64,000 bases of DNA from Owenweeksia sp. (lineage in GTDB: Bacteria; Bacteroidota; Bacteroidia; Flavobacteriales; Schleiferiaceae). The stretch spans positions 124,001 through 188,000 of the forward strand of contig NZNV01000025.1 in assembly GCA_002695025.1 (NCBI GenBank), written 5' to 3'. The notes under the pieces are model-generated. The model was not told the DNA's origin and ran no database searches. It saw nothing but the letters and a program-made list of their open reading frames with translations. Made by a program: the position numbers and the translations under genes. Shown here in pieces: positions 7,766 to 15,497 of this stretch; position 1 is the first letter of the stretch, and each line of letters starts with the position of its first letter.

Positions 7766-9691
7766 TTACTTCTTATCGTCTTCGTCCACTTCTTCGTATT
7801 CAACGTCTGTAACGTCTTCAGCAGCATCACCGCCTTCACTGCCCTGGGCAGCTCCGTCAGCAGGCTGGCCTTGTGCGGTACCACCTTCCTGCTGGGCTTT
7901 ATACAACTCTTCTGAAGCGTTTTTCCAGGCCTCATTGATCTTTTCCATAGCAGTATCAATAGCGGCCACATCCTGGCTCTGGTGAGCTGTTTTCAACTCG
8001 GTCAAAGCACTTTCAATAGGACCTTTTTTATCGTCAGAAAGCTTGTCGCCAAACTCTTTCAGTTGTTTTTCGGTCTGGAAGATCATACCGTCAGCGGAGT
8101 TGATCTTATCCACCTTCTCCTTGGCCTTTTTATCAGTATCAGCATTGGCTTCAGCCTCACGCTTCATTTTTTCGATCTCATCCTGGCTCAGGCCTGAAGA
8201 AGCTTCAATACGGATACTTTGCTCTTTACCGGTAGCTTTATCCTTGGCCGAAACATTCAGTATACCGTTGGCATCAATATCAAAGGTTACTTCGATCTGA
8301 GGCACACCGCGCGGAGCGGGTGGAATATCGCTCAGGTGGAAGCGGCCGATGGTCTTGTTATCCTGTGCCATAGGGCGCTCCCCCTGGAGTACGTGGATCT
8401 CAACCGATGGTTGATTGTCACTGGCGGTAGAGAAGGTCTCAGACTTCTTGGTAGGGATAGTGGTATTAGCCTCGATCAGTTTGGTCATTACACCACCCAT
8501 GGTTTCAATACCCAATGATAATGGCGTAACATCCAGAAGGAGAACATCCTTTACATCACCAGCCAGAACGCCACCTTGAATAGCGGCACCCAGAGCTACT
8601 ACTTCATCCGGGTTAACTCCTTTGGAAGGCTCCTTACCGAAGAAGCTTTTTACTGCTTCCTGTATGGCGGGGATACGGGTACTACCTCCTACCAGGATAA
8701 CCTCATCGATATCGGATTTTTCCAATCCGGCACTTTTCAGGGCCGATCTGCAAGGTTCAATAGTACGTTTGATCAGATCGTCTGCCAATTGCTCAAATTT
8801 GGAGCGTGACAAGGTCTTAACCAAATGCTTGGGTCCGCTGGAGGTTGCGGTAATATAAGGCAGGTTGATCTCTGTAGAGGTAGAAGATGAAAGCTCGATC
8901 TTGGCTTTTTCAGCAGCTTCTTTCAAACGCTGAAGGGCCATGGGGTCTTTTTTCAGGTCCATATCCTCTTCCTGTCTGAACTCATCGGCCAGCCAGTCGA
9001 TCAATACTTCATCAAAGTCATCACCACCCAGGTGTGTATCCCCATCGGTAGCGCGTACTTCAAAAACCCCGTCACCTAACTCCAGGATGGAAACGTCATG
9101 CGTACCACCACCGCAGTCAAATACCACGATCTTTTTGTCTTCACCTTTCTTATCAATACCATACGCCAGGGATGCAGCGGTAGGCTCATTGATGATCCTA
9201 CGAACTTTCAGACCGGCAATTTCACCGGCTTCCTTGGTAGCCTGGCGCTGTGAATCGTTAAAGTAAGCCGGAACGGTGATTACCGCTTCGGTTACTTCCT
9301 GGCCGATGTAATCTTCAGCGGTTTTCTTCATCTTCTGAAGTACCATGGCTGAGATCTCCTGGGGAGTATACATGCGGCCGTCAATATCCACACGAGGAGT
9401 ATTGTTATCTCCTTTTACAACTTTATAAGGTACGCGGTTTACCTCTTTTTCCACTTCTGAAAAAGAAGAACCAATGAACCGTTTAATCGAATATATCGTT
9501 TTGCTGGGGTTAGTAATAGCCTGGCGTTTAGCCGGATCACCAACCTTTCTTTCACCGCCTTCTACAAAAGCAACAATAGAGGGGGTAGTGCGCTTCCCTT
9601 CGCTGTTCGGGATCACTACCGGCTCGTTACCTTCCATCACTGCAACGCAGGAGTTGGTGGTTCCTAAGTCAATTCCAATGATCTTTCCCAT
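7766..9691 (-). CDS. dnaK: Chaperone DnaK (Hsp70)
   Basis: A 641-residue Hsp70, full length. The ATPase domain starts [14 protein letters not shown] and contains [16 protein letters not shown] and the [11 protein letters not shown] region. The substrate-binding domain includes [14 protein letters not shown], and the end is acidic (EEVDEDDKK), as in bacterial DnaK. The His in GGGTHDVS replaces the Phe of E. coli DnaK, which I take as a lineage trait. dnaJ and grpE are not adjacent. It is transcribed alone between two terminators. Confidence 0.98.
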   Translation of the reverse strand: MGKIIGIDLGTTNSCVAVMEGNEPVVIPNSEGKRTTPSIVAFVEGGERKVGDPAKRQAITNPSKTIYSIKRFIGSSFSEVEKEVNRVPYKVVKGDNNTPRVDIDGRMYTPQEISAMVLQKMKKTAEDYIGQEVTEAVITVPAYFNDSQRQATKEAGEIAGLKVRRIINEPTAASLAYGIDKKGEDKKIVVFDCGGGTHDVSILELGDGVFEVRATDGDTHLGGDDFDEVLIDWLADEFRQEEDMDLKKDPMALQRLKEAAEKAKIELSSSTSTEINLPYITATSSGPKHLVKTLSRSKFEQLADDLIKRTIEPCRSALKSAGLEKSDIDEVILVGGSTRIPAIQEAVKSFFGKEPSKGVNPDEVVALGAAIQGGVLAGDVKDVLLLDVTPLSLGIETMGGVMTKLIEANTTIPTKKSETFSTASDNQPSVEIHVLQGERPMAQDNKTIGRFHLSDIPPAPRGVPQIEVTFDIDANGILNVSAKDKATGKEQSIRIEASSGLSQDEIEKMKREAEANADTDKKAKEKVDKINSADGMIFQTEKQLKEFGDKLSDDKKGPIESALTELKTAHQSQDVAAIDTAMEKINEAWKNASEELYKAQQEGGTAQGQPADGAAQGSEGGDAAEDVTDVEYEEVDEDDKK

Positions 9692-9719
9692 TATATCTTT
9701 ATTTAGTATTAAGTGTTGG

Positions 9720-9745
9720 CAAAATTTAACGGTGATACATTGTCA
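9720..9745 (-). promoter_or_regulatory. dnaK: Possible dnaK promoter
   Basis: On the minus strand a TTGACA box lies 14-15 bases upstream of TAAATTTTG, a near match to the Bacteroidota -7 element with one extra base. The ATG of dnaK is about 30 bases downstream. No CIRCE-type inverted repeat is visible. This is a weak prediction. Confidence 0.3.
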
Positions 9746-9762
9746 ATCTCTATGCCAGTGGA

Positions 9763-9800
9763 CCAAAAAACATAAGTCCTGTCAGGTTTGACAGGACTTA
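9763..9800 (-). terminator. Terminator of DUF4249 gene
   Basis: A perfect 12-bp stem, TAAGTCCTGTCA (9773-9784) with TGACAGGACTTA (9789-9800), has a 4-base loop. On the minus strand it is followed by six T, so it ends leftward transcription ahead of dnaK. Confidence 0.9.
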
Positions 9801-9838
9801 GTGGAAAAAGTGGTATTGAAATGGTGTCTAACTGTCAG

Positions 9839-10951
9839 TTAGATCTCATCATAAGGACATTTAAGCTCGTTGATACCGGCATTGGGAATATCATCACAAA
9901 TACAAGTGTCACCCACACCCTTCTGGGTACGTGCAAAACGTTTTTCGCAGAGTACCTGTCGGAGGTAGAGGCCGTCTTCGTACGAAGGGCTACCGGCATC
10001 CTGGAGCAATACATCGTCCAGAACCAATTTTATGCGAGAGGCAAAGATGCCCGTACCGTTTACAATATTGGTGAACTCAGGGCGGTTCTGATTAATGGAA
10101 TTGGATGGGGCTTTAAGGTTCATATAGGTGGTCAGGTTTTCATCTGCCCCCCATATTTCAAAGCGCATGTGATCAAAGAAACGGAGAACGGAAGAGTCGG
10201 TTTCGATGCGCCCTGCCAGGGCGGCATAAAAGGCATTGTTATCCGAAAACTTAACTTCATAATCCGTAATACCACCCTTGCGCTCTACGTTCTGGAAGCG
10301 GTACATAATCTCTTTCATCTCGGATTCTTTGGTGTCAAGATTATATTCCTTGTAATAGAAATAGAAGCGAGGCTGGTACAGGTAAATATTTTTGTTCTTG
10401 GACTCGTTATCCCAGCTGAGCAGTCCCTGGTATTCATATATTCCTCCCAGCCTGGCAGGTCTTCGGAGGTCAAAACCTTCCAATACGCGGGTCGAGGCCG
10501 TTACCTGGGGTCCGCCATCGTTCTTGTCAATAATAAGCTCGTATTCATATTGGCTGCTTACGGGTATGTCCGGGGAAATAATCGGGTATATCCGGTAAGC
10601 TTCTGTAGTAAAAGGTCCGTCACTGTTAAGATTCCGGATGTTGTAGTCAGGTCTTAATTCACTTGAATCTACAAGATTACCCCTGTTTCCATTATTGATT
10701 TCGTACCAGTAAAGGGTTACCGTGATCTCGTTTTCATCATAGTACAAGGAATCCGGTTTATCATAAGAGTTTCTTGCCGGTTCTGATCCCAGGTAGCCTC
10801 TTTCTATACGTATAAAGTTGGTATCCTGTGTAGGGTCCAGAATGCCGTATACTACGGTAATATCCTGCCACTCTGCGTTTATGCTCAACTCATTGTCACA
10901 AGCCAGGATGAACAAGGTGGCTACAATGCCAAAAATGCTTCTTAAATTCAT
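9839..10951 (-). CDS. DUF4249 family lipoprotein
   Basis: A 370-residue lipoprotein of the Bacteroidota DUF4249 family. The N-terminal signal ends in a lipobox-like FILAC within the first 20 residues. The segment ITVVYGILDPTQDTNFIRIERG is the recognisable family start, and the rest is predicted beta-rich. Family members are often encoded beside TonB-dependent receptors, but none is adjacent here. The function is unknown; it is likely outer-membrane anchored. The ATG at 10951 is chosen over the TTG one codon upstream. Confidence 0.82.
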   Translation of the reverse strand: MNLRSIFGIVATLFILACDNELSINAEWQDITVVYGILDPTQDTNFIRIERGYLGSEPARNSYDKPDSLYYDENEITVTLYWYEINNGNRGNLVDSSELRPDYNIRNLNSDGPFTTEAYRIYPIISPDIPVSSQYEYELIIDKNDGGPQVTASTRVLEGFDLRRPARLGGIYEYQGLLSWDNESKNKNIYLYQPRFYFYYKEYNLDTKESEMKEIMYRFQNVERKGGITDYEVKFSDNNAFYAALAGRIETDSSVLRFFDHMRFEIWGADENLTTYMNLKAPSNSINQNRPEFTNIVNGTGIFASRIKLVLDDVLLQDAGSPSYEDGLYLRQVLCEKRFARTQKGVGDTCICDDIPNAGINELKCPYDEI

Positions 10952-11037
10952 CAAATACCTAAATTTCTAGTTGATTAGACGTCATATTTCAAAAGGGTTG
11001 TTTTGAAGCAGGAGTCTTTCCAAACAGGGCAAAAGTA

Positions 11038-11053
11038 TAACTTTGTAGCTTTG
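11038..11053 (+). promoter_or_regulatory. panB: Two tandem -7 elements upstream of panB
   Basis: TAACTTTG (11038-11045) is directly followed by TAGCTTTG (11046-11053). Both match TAnnTTTG exactly and lie 28 and 20 bases before the panB ATG. Either or both may be used; no good -33 box is visible. Confidence 0.5.
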
Positions 11054-11073
11054 ATCCTATATAAAATGACGCT

Positions 11074-11892
11074 ATGTCCGTTGCGAAATCAGATTTCAAG
11101 AAAGTAACCACTAATTCCGTTCAGGAAATGAAACGGAACGGTGAAAAGATATCCATGCTTACCGCGTATGATTATACCCTGGCCAAAATCATAGACTCGG
11201 CTGGTATTGATGTAATACTGGTAGGTGATTCAGCCTCCAATGTTATGGCTGGGCATGAAACCACTTTACCCATTACACTGGAACAAATGATTTATCACGC
11301 CAGTTCGGTAGTACGGGCCGTGGAAAGAGCCTTGGTGGTGGTAGACCTGCCCTTTGGTAGTTACCAGGGCAACAGCAAGGAAGCCCTGAGCTCCGCTATC
11401 CGTATTATGAAAGAGAGCGGGGCACATGCGGTAAAGCTGGAAGGAGGTATAGAGATACGCACTTCCATAGAACGTATACTGACGGCCGGCATCCCGGTGA
11501 TGGGTCATCTGGGGCTAACCCCGCAGTCTATTTACAAATTTGGAACTTATACCGTTCGTGCCAAAGAAGAAGCTGAAGCCGAAAAGCTGGTATCGGATGC
11601 CAGGCAACTGGAAGAAGCCGGATGCTTTGCGTTGGTATTGGAAAAGATACCTGCTAAGCTGGCAAAAAAAGTGGCCGAGGCTATTTCCATTCCTGTTATT
11701 GGCATCGGTGCCGGTGCCGGGGTGGATGGCCAAGTGCTGGTATTGCATGATATGCTGGGGATGACCCATGAGTTCCATCCTCGCTTTTTGAGAAGATACC
11801 TCAACCTGTATGAAGATATAACCGGGGCAGTGCAGAACTACGTAAAGGACGTTAAGGCTGTTGATTTTCCCAATAAGAAAGAACAATATTGA
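11074..11892 (+). CDS. panB: 3-methyl-2-oxobutanoate hydroxymethyltransferase
   Basis: A 272-residue PanB, normal length. It transfers a hydroxymethyl group from methylene-tetrahydrofolate to 2-oxoisovalerate, giving ketopantoate for pantothenate and coenzyme A. Recognisable parts are [39 protein letters not shown] with the metal-binding Asp, [11 protein letters not shown], and [22 protein letters not shown]. The pseudouridine synthase gene overlaps its stop codon, so the two are probably co-transcribed although the functions are unrelated. Confidence 0.97.
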   Translation: MSVAKSDFKKVTTNSVQEMKRNGEKISMLTAYDYTLAKIIDSAGIDVILVGDSASNVMAGHETTLPITLEQMIYHASSVVRAVERALVVVDLPFGSYQGNSKEALSSAIRIMKESGAHAVKLEGGIEIRTSIERILTAGIPVMGHLGLTPQSIYKFGTYTVRAKEEAEAEKLVSDARQLEEAGCFALVLEKIPAKLAKKVAEAISIPVIGIGAGAGVDGQVLVLHDMLGMTHEFHPRFLRRYLNLYEDITGAVQNYVKDVKAVDFPNKKEQY

Positions 11893-12596
11893 GTGTAGCT
11901 CTCGAGAAAAAACGGATACTCTTTGAAGATAATCACCTGCTGGCAGCCCTGAAATTGCCGGGTGAGTTGGTGCAGGGGGATCATACCGGGGATACACCCT
12001 TACTGGAAAAAGTGAGAGAGTACATCCGCATTACCTATGATAAACCGGGTAATGTGTATACCGGACTTATACACCGGCTGGATCGTCCTACTTCAGGTGT
12101 GGTTCTTTTTGCCAAAACATCAAAAGCTCTGGCCCGGATGAACGCTGTTTTTGAAAAGCGTGAAGTGGCCAAAACCTATTGGGCGCTCATCAAGGGTAAG
12201 CCGGATAAGGAAGAGGATCGGCTGGTTAATTACCTCAAAAAAGATGAGAAAAAGAACAAGTCGTTTGCGGTTTCCAAAAGTGACAAGCTCGCCAAAAAAG
12301 CCATTCTGAACTATCGTTGCGTGGATCACTCTGAAAGTTACAGTTTGCTGGAAGTGGAGCTGGAAACCGGGCGGCACCACCAGATCAGAGTTCAGCTGGC
12401 TACTGCAGGTATGTCTATAAAAGGCGACCTTAAATACGGTTTTCCACGCAGCAATCACGATGCGAGTATTTCGCTGCACGCCCGCAGCATCTCCTTTGAG
12501 CATCCCGTAAGTGGTGAACATTTGAAGATAACGGCTCCAGTGCCGGAAGGTGATAAAGTATGGCGCTACTTTAGTAAATTGGATGCCCATAAGTAA
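11889..12596 (+). CDS. RluA-family pseudouridine synthase
   Basis: A 235-residue protein with the RluA catalytic motif [15 protein letters not shown] near residues 60-75; its Asp attacks the target uridine. Downstream are KTYWALIKG and [12 protein letters not shown], both typical of the family. There is no S4 domain, and the length is that of compact RluA-like enzymes acting on rRNA or tRNA; the target is not determined. The start is a TTG at 11889 overlapping the panB stop. The next in-frame ATG would delete the catalytic motif, so TTG is needed. Confidence 0.88.
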   Translation: MSVALEKKRILFEDNHLLAALKLPGELVQGDHTGDTPLLEKVREYIRITYDKPGNVYTGLIHRLDRPTSGVVLFAKTSKALARMNAVFEKREVAKTYWALIKGKPDKEEDRLVNYLKKDEKKNKSFAVSKSDKLAKKAILNYRCVDHSESYSLLEVELETGRHHQIRVQLATAGMSIKGDLKYGFPRSNHDASISLHARSISFEHPVSGEHLKITAPVPEGDKVWRYFSKLDAHK

Positions 12597-12602
12597 AATC
12601 CC

Positions 12603-13292
12603 ATGCAGTTTATTCTTGAGATAATAGCCCTGTTCTTTATTTTTCTGCTATTCAGGCAAGCTGTTATACGTGCTTTCCCGGTGAAAGCAGTGGGCTTACC
12701 CCTTAGTGATGATTCCACGCTGGCACTTAAAAAGTACCGCAGAAGATACTTGATCCTTTTCTGGACATCCGGTATTGTACTTAGCTTTTTCATCATGCTG
12801 GGACTGCATGAACTCTTCTATCAGTTGCATGCCAGAGGTTCAGAAGGGAATGTGCTCATTATAGAACGGACGGCTCTTTACATCCCTGCCATCATCCTGG
12901 GTTTTTTGTTGGGCACTTTTTTAAGCCGTTGGTTAAACTCGAGGATGCAGCATGATGGCCTTAGTTTTTTCTTTGAGGAATATCACGATGAATGGAAGGG
13001 TTTTGACACCAATAAACTTCGTGGATGGCATATAGCGGGAGCTTTGATACTGGCTATGGCCATGTTGTATACACAGTATCATGTATTTGCTGTGTTAAGG
13101 GATGGGAAAGTTATATGGCAAAGTCCACAAAGCGGCTTTCATGTGCACACCATTAATGAAGTGGAAAGCATATTTCTCCATAAGCAGAATGAATTTTCCA
13201 TTGCTTTCAGCACCGGGGATACTCTTGTAACCGAGGGAATGGACGGTGATAAAGCGAGCTTCGTAAATAACATAAAAAACCCCGCCAGATAG
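12603..13292 (+). CDS. Membrane protein of unknown function
   Basis: A 229-residue protein that I do not recognise. Hydrophobic segments are near residues 3-17, 48-68, 91-109 and 145-163, so four membrane helices are likely. Between helices 3 and 4 lies a hydrophilic loop (EEYHDEWKGFDT). The last about 65 residues are soluble and beta-like (HVHTINEVESIFLH). It begins 6 bases after the pseudouridine synthase stop and probably belongs to the panB operon. Its last codons form one arm of the hsp20 terminator. Confidence 0.65.
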   Translation: MQFILEIIALFFIFLLFRQAVIRAFPVKAVGLPLSDDSTLALKKYRRRYLILFWTSGIVLSFFIMLGLHELFYQLHARGSEGNVLIIERTALYIPAIILGFLLGTFLSRWLNSRMQHDGLSFFFEEYHDEWKGFDTNKLRGWHIAGALILAMAMLYTQYHVFAVLRDGKVIWQSPQSGFHVHTINEVESIFLHKQNEFSIAFSTGDTLVTEGMDGDKASFVNNIKNPAR

Positions 13293-13298
13293 GCGGGG
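13274..13298 (-). terminator. hsp20 terminator overlapping the end of the convergent gene
   Basis: Stem CCCCGCC (13280-13286) pairs with GGCGGGG (13292-13298) around a 5-base loop. On the minus strand it is followed by six T. The arm and loop include the last codons and the TAG stop of the convergent membrane-protein gene. Confidence 0.85.
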
Positions 13299-13337
13299 CA
13301 CTAACAACTAACACATCAAATCTGCTTAATTTCTCCT

Positions 13338-13787
13338 TTATAGGATCTCTATCATTTTAGGCGTTTGTTTTTTGGCTTCCGGTTTTTTAGGGAGCTCAAT
13401 AGTTAGCACACCTTTGTCGTAAGAAGCTTTTATATCTTCTTCGGATACCCGGTTTTCAGGTAAGTGAAATGTTCGGGAGAAGGAATAATGCTGGAATTCC
13501 ACGTGTGAGAAATTAGGTTTCTCTTCTTTTTTCTCATTCTTCAATTCTGAAGAAACAGTCAGCGTGTTCTCTTCCAGTGAAATCTTAAAATCCTCTTTCT
13601 TCATTCCTGGAACGGCAAGTTCCACTTTGTAAGATTCATCATCTTCAGAAATGTTGGCGGGAGGCATATTGCTCCATCTTTTTACGCCTCCGTTAACCGG
13701 CCAGTTAAAAAATTCATCGTTAAAGAAATGATCCAGTACGTTGTTGAAACTGGCTACTTGTCCGGGTTGTCTTTTTATAAGTTTCAT
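13338..13787 (-). CDS. Small heat-shock protein (Hsp20/alpha-crystallin)
   Basis: A 149-residue small heat-shock protein. The N-terminal arm contains FNNVLDHFFNDEFFNWP. The alpha-crystallin domain runs from about residue 45 (ISEDDESYKVELAVPG) to about 137, with the family end motif KGVLTIELPKK. The C-terminal MIEIL supplies the I-x-I anchor used in oligomer assembly. It holds unfolding proteins in the cytosol during heat or oxidative stress. It is transcribed alone, divergent from the M48 protease gene. Confidence 0.95.
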   Translation of the reverse strand: MKLIKRQPGQVASFNNVLDHFFNDEFFNWPVNGGVKRWSNMPPANISEDDESYKVELAVPGMKKEDFKISLEENTLTVSSELKNEKKEEKPNFSHVEFQHYSFSRTFHLPENRVSEEDIKASYDKGVLTIELPKKPEAKKQTPKMIEIL

Positions 13788-13967
13788 GGGTTTTAATTTT
13801 TTCAGTTACGCTGTCGTATAGTCAAAGCAAGTGCCATTACCTGAAACGTACACTTTTACTGAATAAATGTCAGTAGTCTTTATCTTTTAATGACAAATAG
13901 TCATAAATTGGAAATATGCAAACACTTTTTGTCACCGGGTGTTATTCCTTTCAAATCAATTACAATC

Positions 13968-14771
13968 ATGAAGAAGTATCTTTTTCTCGCCTTTGTATTC
14001 TTTATTGGTAGCTGCAAAACCGTCCCGTTGACCGGGCGTAAACAGCTAAACCTTATACCTTCCAATGAGATCCAGTCCCTGAGTAATGATCAGTATCGGC
14101 AGGTGATGAATGAAAGCCAGCTTAGTAACAATACGCAATGGAGCAATTGGGTAAATGAAGTTGGAAATGATATTAAGAATGGAGTAGAAGCATACTTGCG
14201 CCAGGAAGGTCAGCTGGAATTGATTGAAGATTACAATTGGGAATTTAACCTTATAAAAGATGACGCCACGGTGAATGCCTGGGCCATGCCCGGAGGAAAA
14301 GTGGCTTTTTATACGGGTATAATGCCCATTTGTGCCTCTAAAGAAGGGGTAGCCGTAGTGATGGGACATGAGGTGGCTCACGCCATTGCCCGTCATGGTA
14401 ATGAACGTATGTCGCAAGGGTTGGTGCAGCAGTTGGGCGGTGTAGCCCTGGCGGTTGCGGTACGGGATAAGCCGGCAGAAACCCAGGCGCTTTATATGAG
14501 TGCGTATGGAGTGGCCAGCCAGGTAGGGGTGTTGTTACCCTTTAGCCGTACCCATGAAAGTGAGGCTGATCACCTGGGACTAATATTTATGGCTATGGCT
14601 GGCTATGACCCGCATGAAGCTCCCAAATTCTGGCAGCGTATGGAGAGCCAGTCCGGTGGTGCACAGCCCCCGGAATTCCTGTCCACACACCCCAGTCACA
14701 CCACTCGCATTAACAATCTTAATAAGTGGATGCCGGAAGCCATGAAATATTACCGGCCTTCAGCTAACTAA
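13968..14771 (+). CDS. M48-family metalloprotease lipoprotein
   Basis: A 267-residue protein with a lipoprotein signal (MKKYLFLAFVFFIGSC, Cys16). The zinc site is HEVAHAIARHG, with HExxH starting at residue 134, and the third ligand is in RTHESEADHLG. It belongs to the BepA/YfgC/LoiP-like M48 group, which degrades misassembled outer-membrane proteins in the periplasm. An in-frame ATG 78 bases upstream would add 26 residues before the signal; the ATG at 13968 is chosen because it starts the lipoprotein signal. It is divergent from hsp20, which fits an envelope-stress context. Confidence 0.92.
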   Translation: MKKYLFLAFVFFIGSCKTVPLTGRKQLNLIPSNEIQSLSNDQYRQVMNESQLSNNTQWSNWVNEVGNDIKNGVEAYLRQEGQLELIEDYNWEFNLIKDDATVNAWAMPGGKVAFYTGIMPICASKEGVAVVMGHEVAHAIARHGNERMSQGLVQQLGGVALAVAVRDKPAETQALYMSAYGVASQVGVLLPFSRTHESEADHLGLIFMAMAGYDPHEAPKFWQRMESQSGGAQPPEFLSTHPSHTTRINNLNKWMPEAMKYYRPSAN

Positions 14772-14778
14772 AAGCTTT

Positions 14779-14786
14779 TATCTTAG
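14779..14786 (+). promoter_or_regulatory. -7-like element upstream of YhhN-family gene
   Basis: TATCTTAG, close to TAnnTTTG, lies 18 bases before the ATG at 14805. Confidence 0.35.
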
Positions 14787-14804
14787 CGGGCTACCAAACC
14801 AGAT

Positions 14805-15497
14805 ATGTTAAAGGTTCGCGATTTTTCAAAATTGTATTTCACATTTCTGTTCCTGCACCTGGCCAGCATTTACCAGCCGGAAAGCAGAGTTTTATACCAG
14901 TTAAGCAAACCGCTTTTGCTGGCTTCGCTACTGGTTTTTTTCATTTACAGAACCGAGAAGGGGACAGCCTCAAAATGGTGGATATCAGCTGCCCTTTTCT
15001 TTTCATTGGCAGGCGATACCTTGTTAATGGGGGCGGGTGAGATTTTTTTCCTGGCGGGGATGGGAGCTTTTGCACTGGCTCATCTTTCCTATATATTCTT
15101 TTTTGTTAGAGAGCGAGGATATCCCTCTTCATGGATAGGCTTGCTGATAGGTGTGATAATAGCCGTTTTCAGCCTTTTTGCTTTAAATACCTGGATTGAA
15201 CTTCCGGAACCCATGATAATCCCGGTTAACGTTTATGGTATTATACTGGGTCTTAACTTCATCGTGTCGCTGCAGTTTGGCCTGTCCTGTAACAAGCCGG
15301 CTTACCTGGTTCCTTTGGGGGTGTTTCTTTTCATAGCTTCCGATTTCCTGCTGTCGTATCAAAAATTTAATTTGGTGGGAGGCGATACATACCTTCAGAT
15401 GATCATCATGGCCTTGTATGGTGGGGCGCAGTACCTTATTGTTATGGGTACCCTTAATACTATCGAAGGAAAGAGGTTTTCTGCTAAGACTGCTTAA
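14805..15497 (+). CDS. Lysoplasmalogenase-like membrane protein (YhhN/TMEM86)
   Basis: A 230-residue integral membrane protein with about eight hydrophobic helices. The two conserved acidic sites of the YhhN/TMEM86 family are visible: FSLAGDTLLMG near residue 67 and FIASDFLLSYQKF near 180. Animal members hydrolyse the vinyl-ether bond of lysoplasmalogens; the bacterial role is less clear. The stop codon directly abuts the priA stop on the other strand, with no space for a separate terminator. Confidence 0.82.
   Translation: MLKVRDFSKLYFTFLFLHLASIYQPESRVLYQLSKPLLLASLLVFFIYRTEKGTASKWWISAALFFSLAGDTLLMGAGEIFFLAGMGAFALAHLSYIFFFVRERGYPSSWIGLLIGVIIAVFSLFALNTWIELPEPMIIPVNVYGIILGLNFIVSLQFGLSCNKPAYLVPLGVFLFIASDFLLSYQKFNLVGGDTYLQMIIMALYGGAQYLIVMGTLNTIEGKRFSAKTA

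Noticed and set aside
9788-10657. A 289-codon plus-strand open frame over the DUF4249 gene and its terminator
   Set aside because: It runs through the hairpin terminator and opposite a recognised lipoprotein gene, with no family features.
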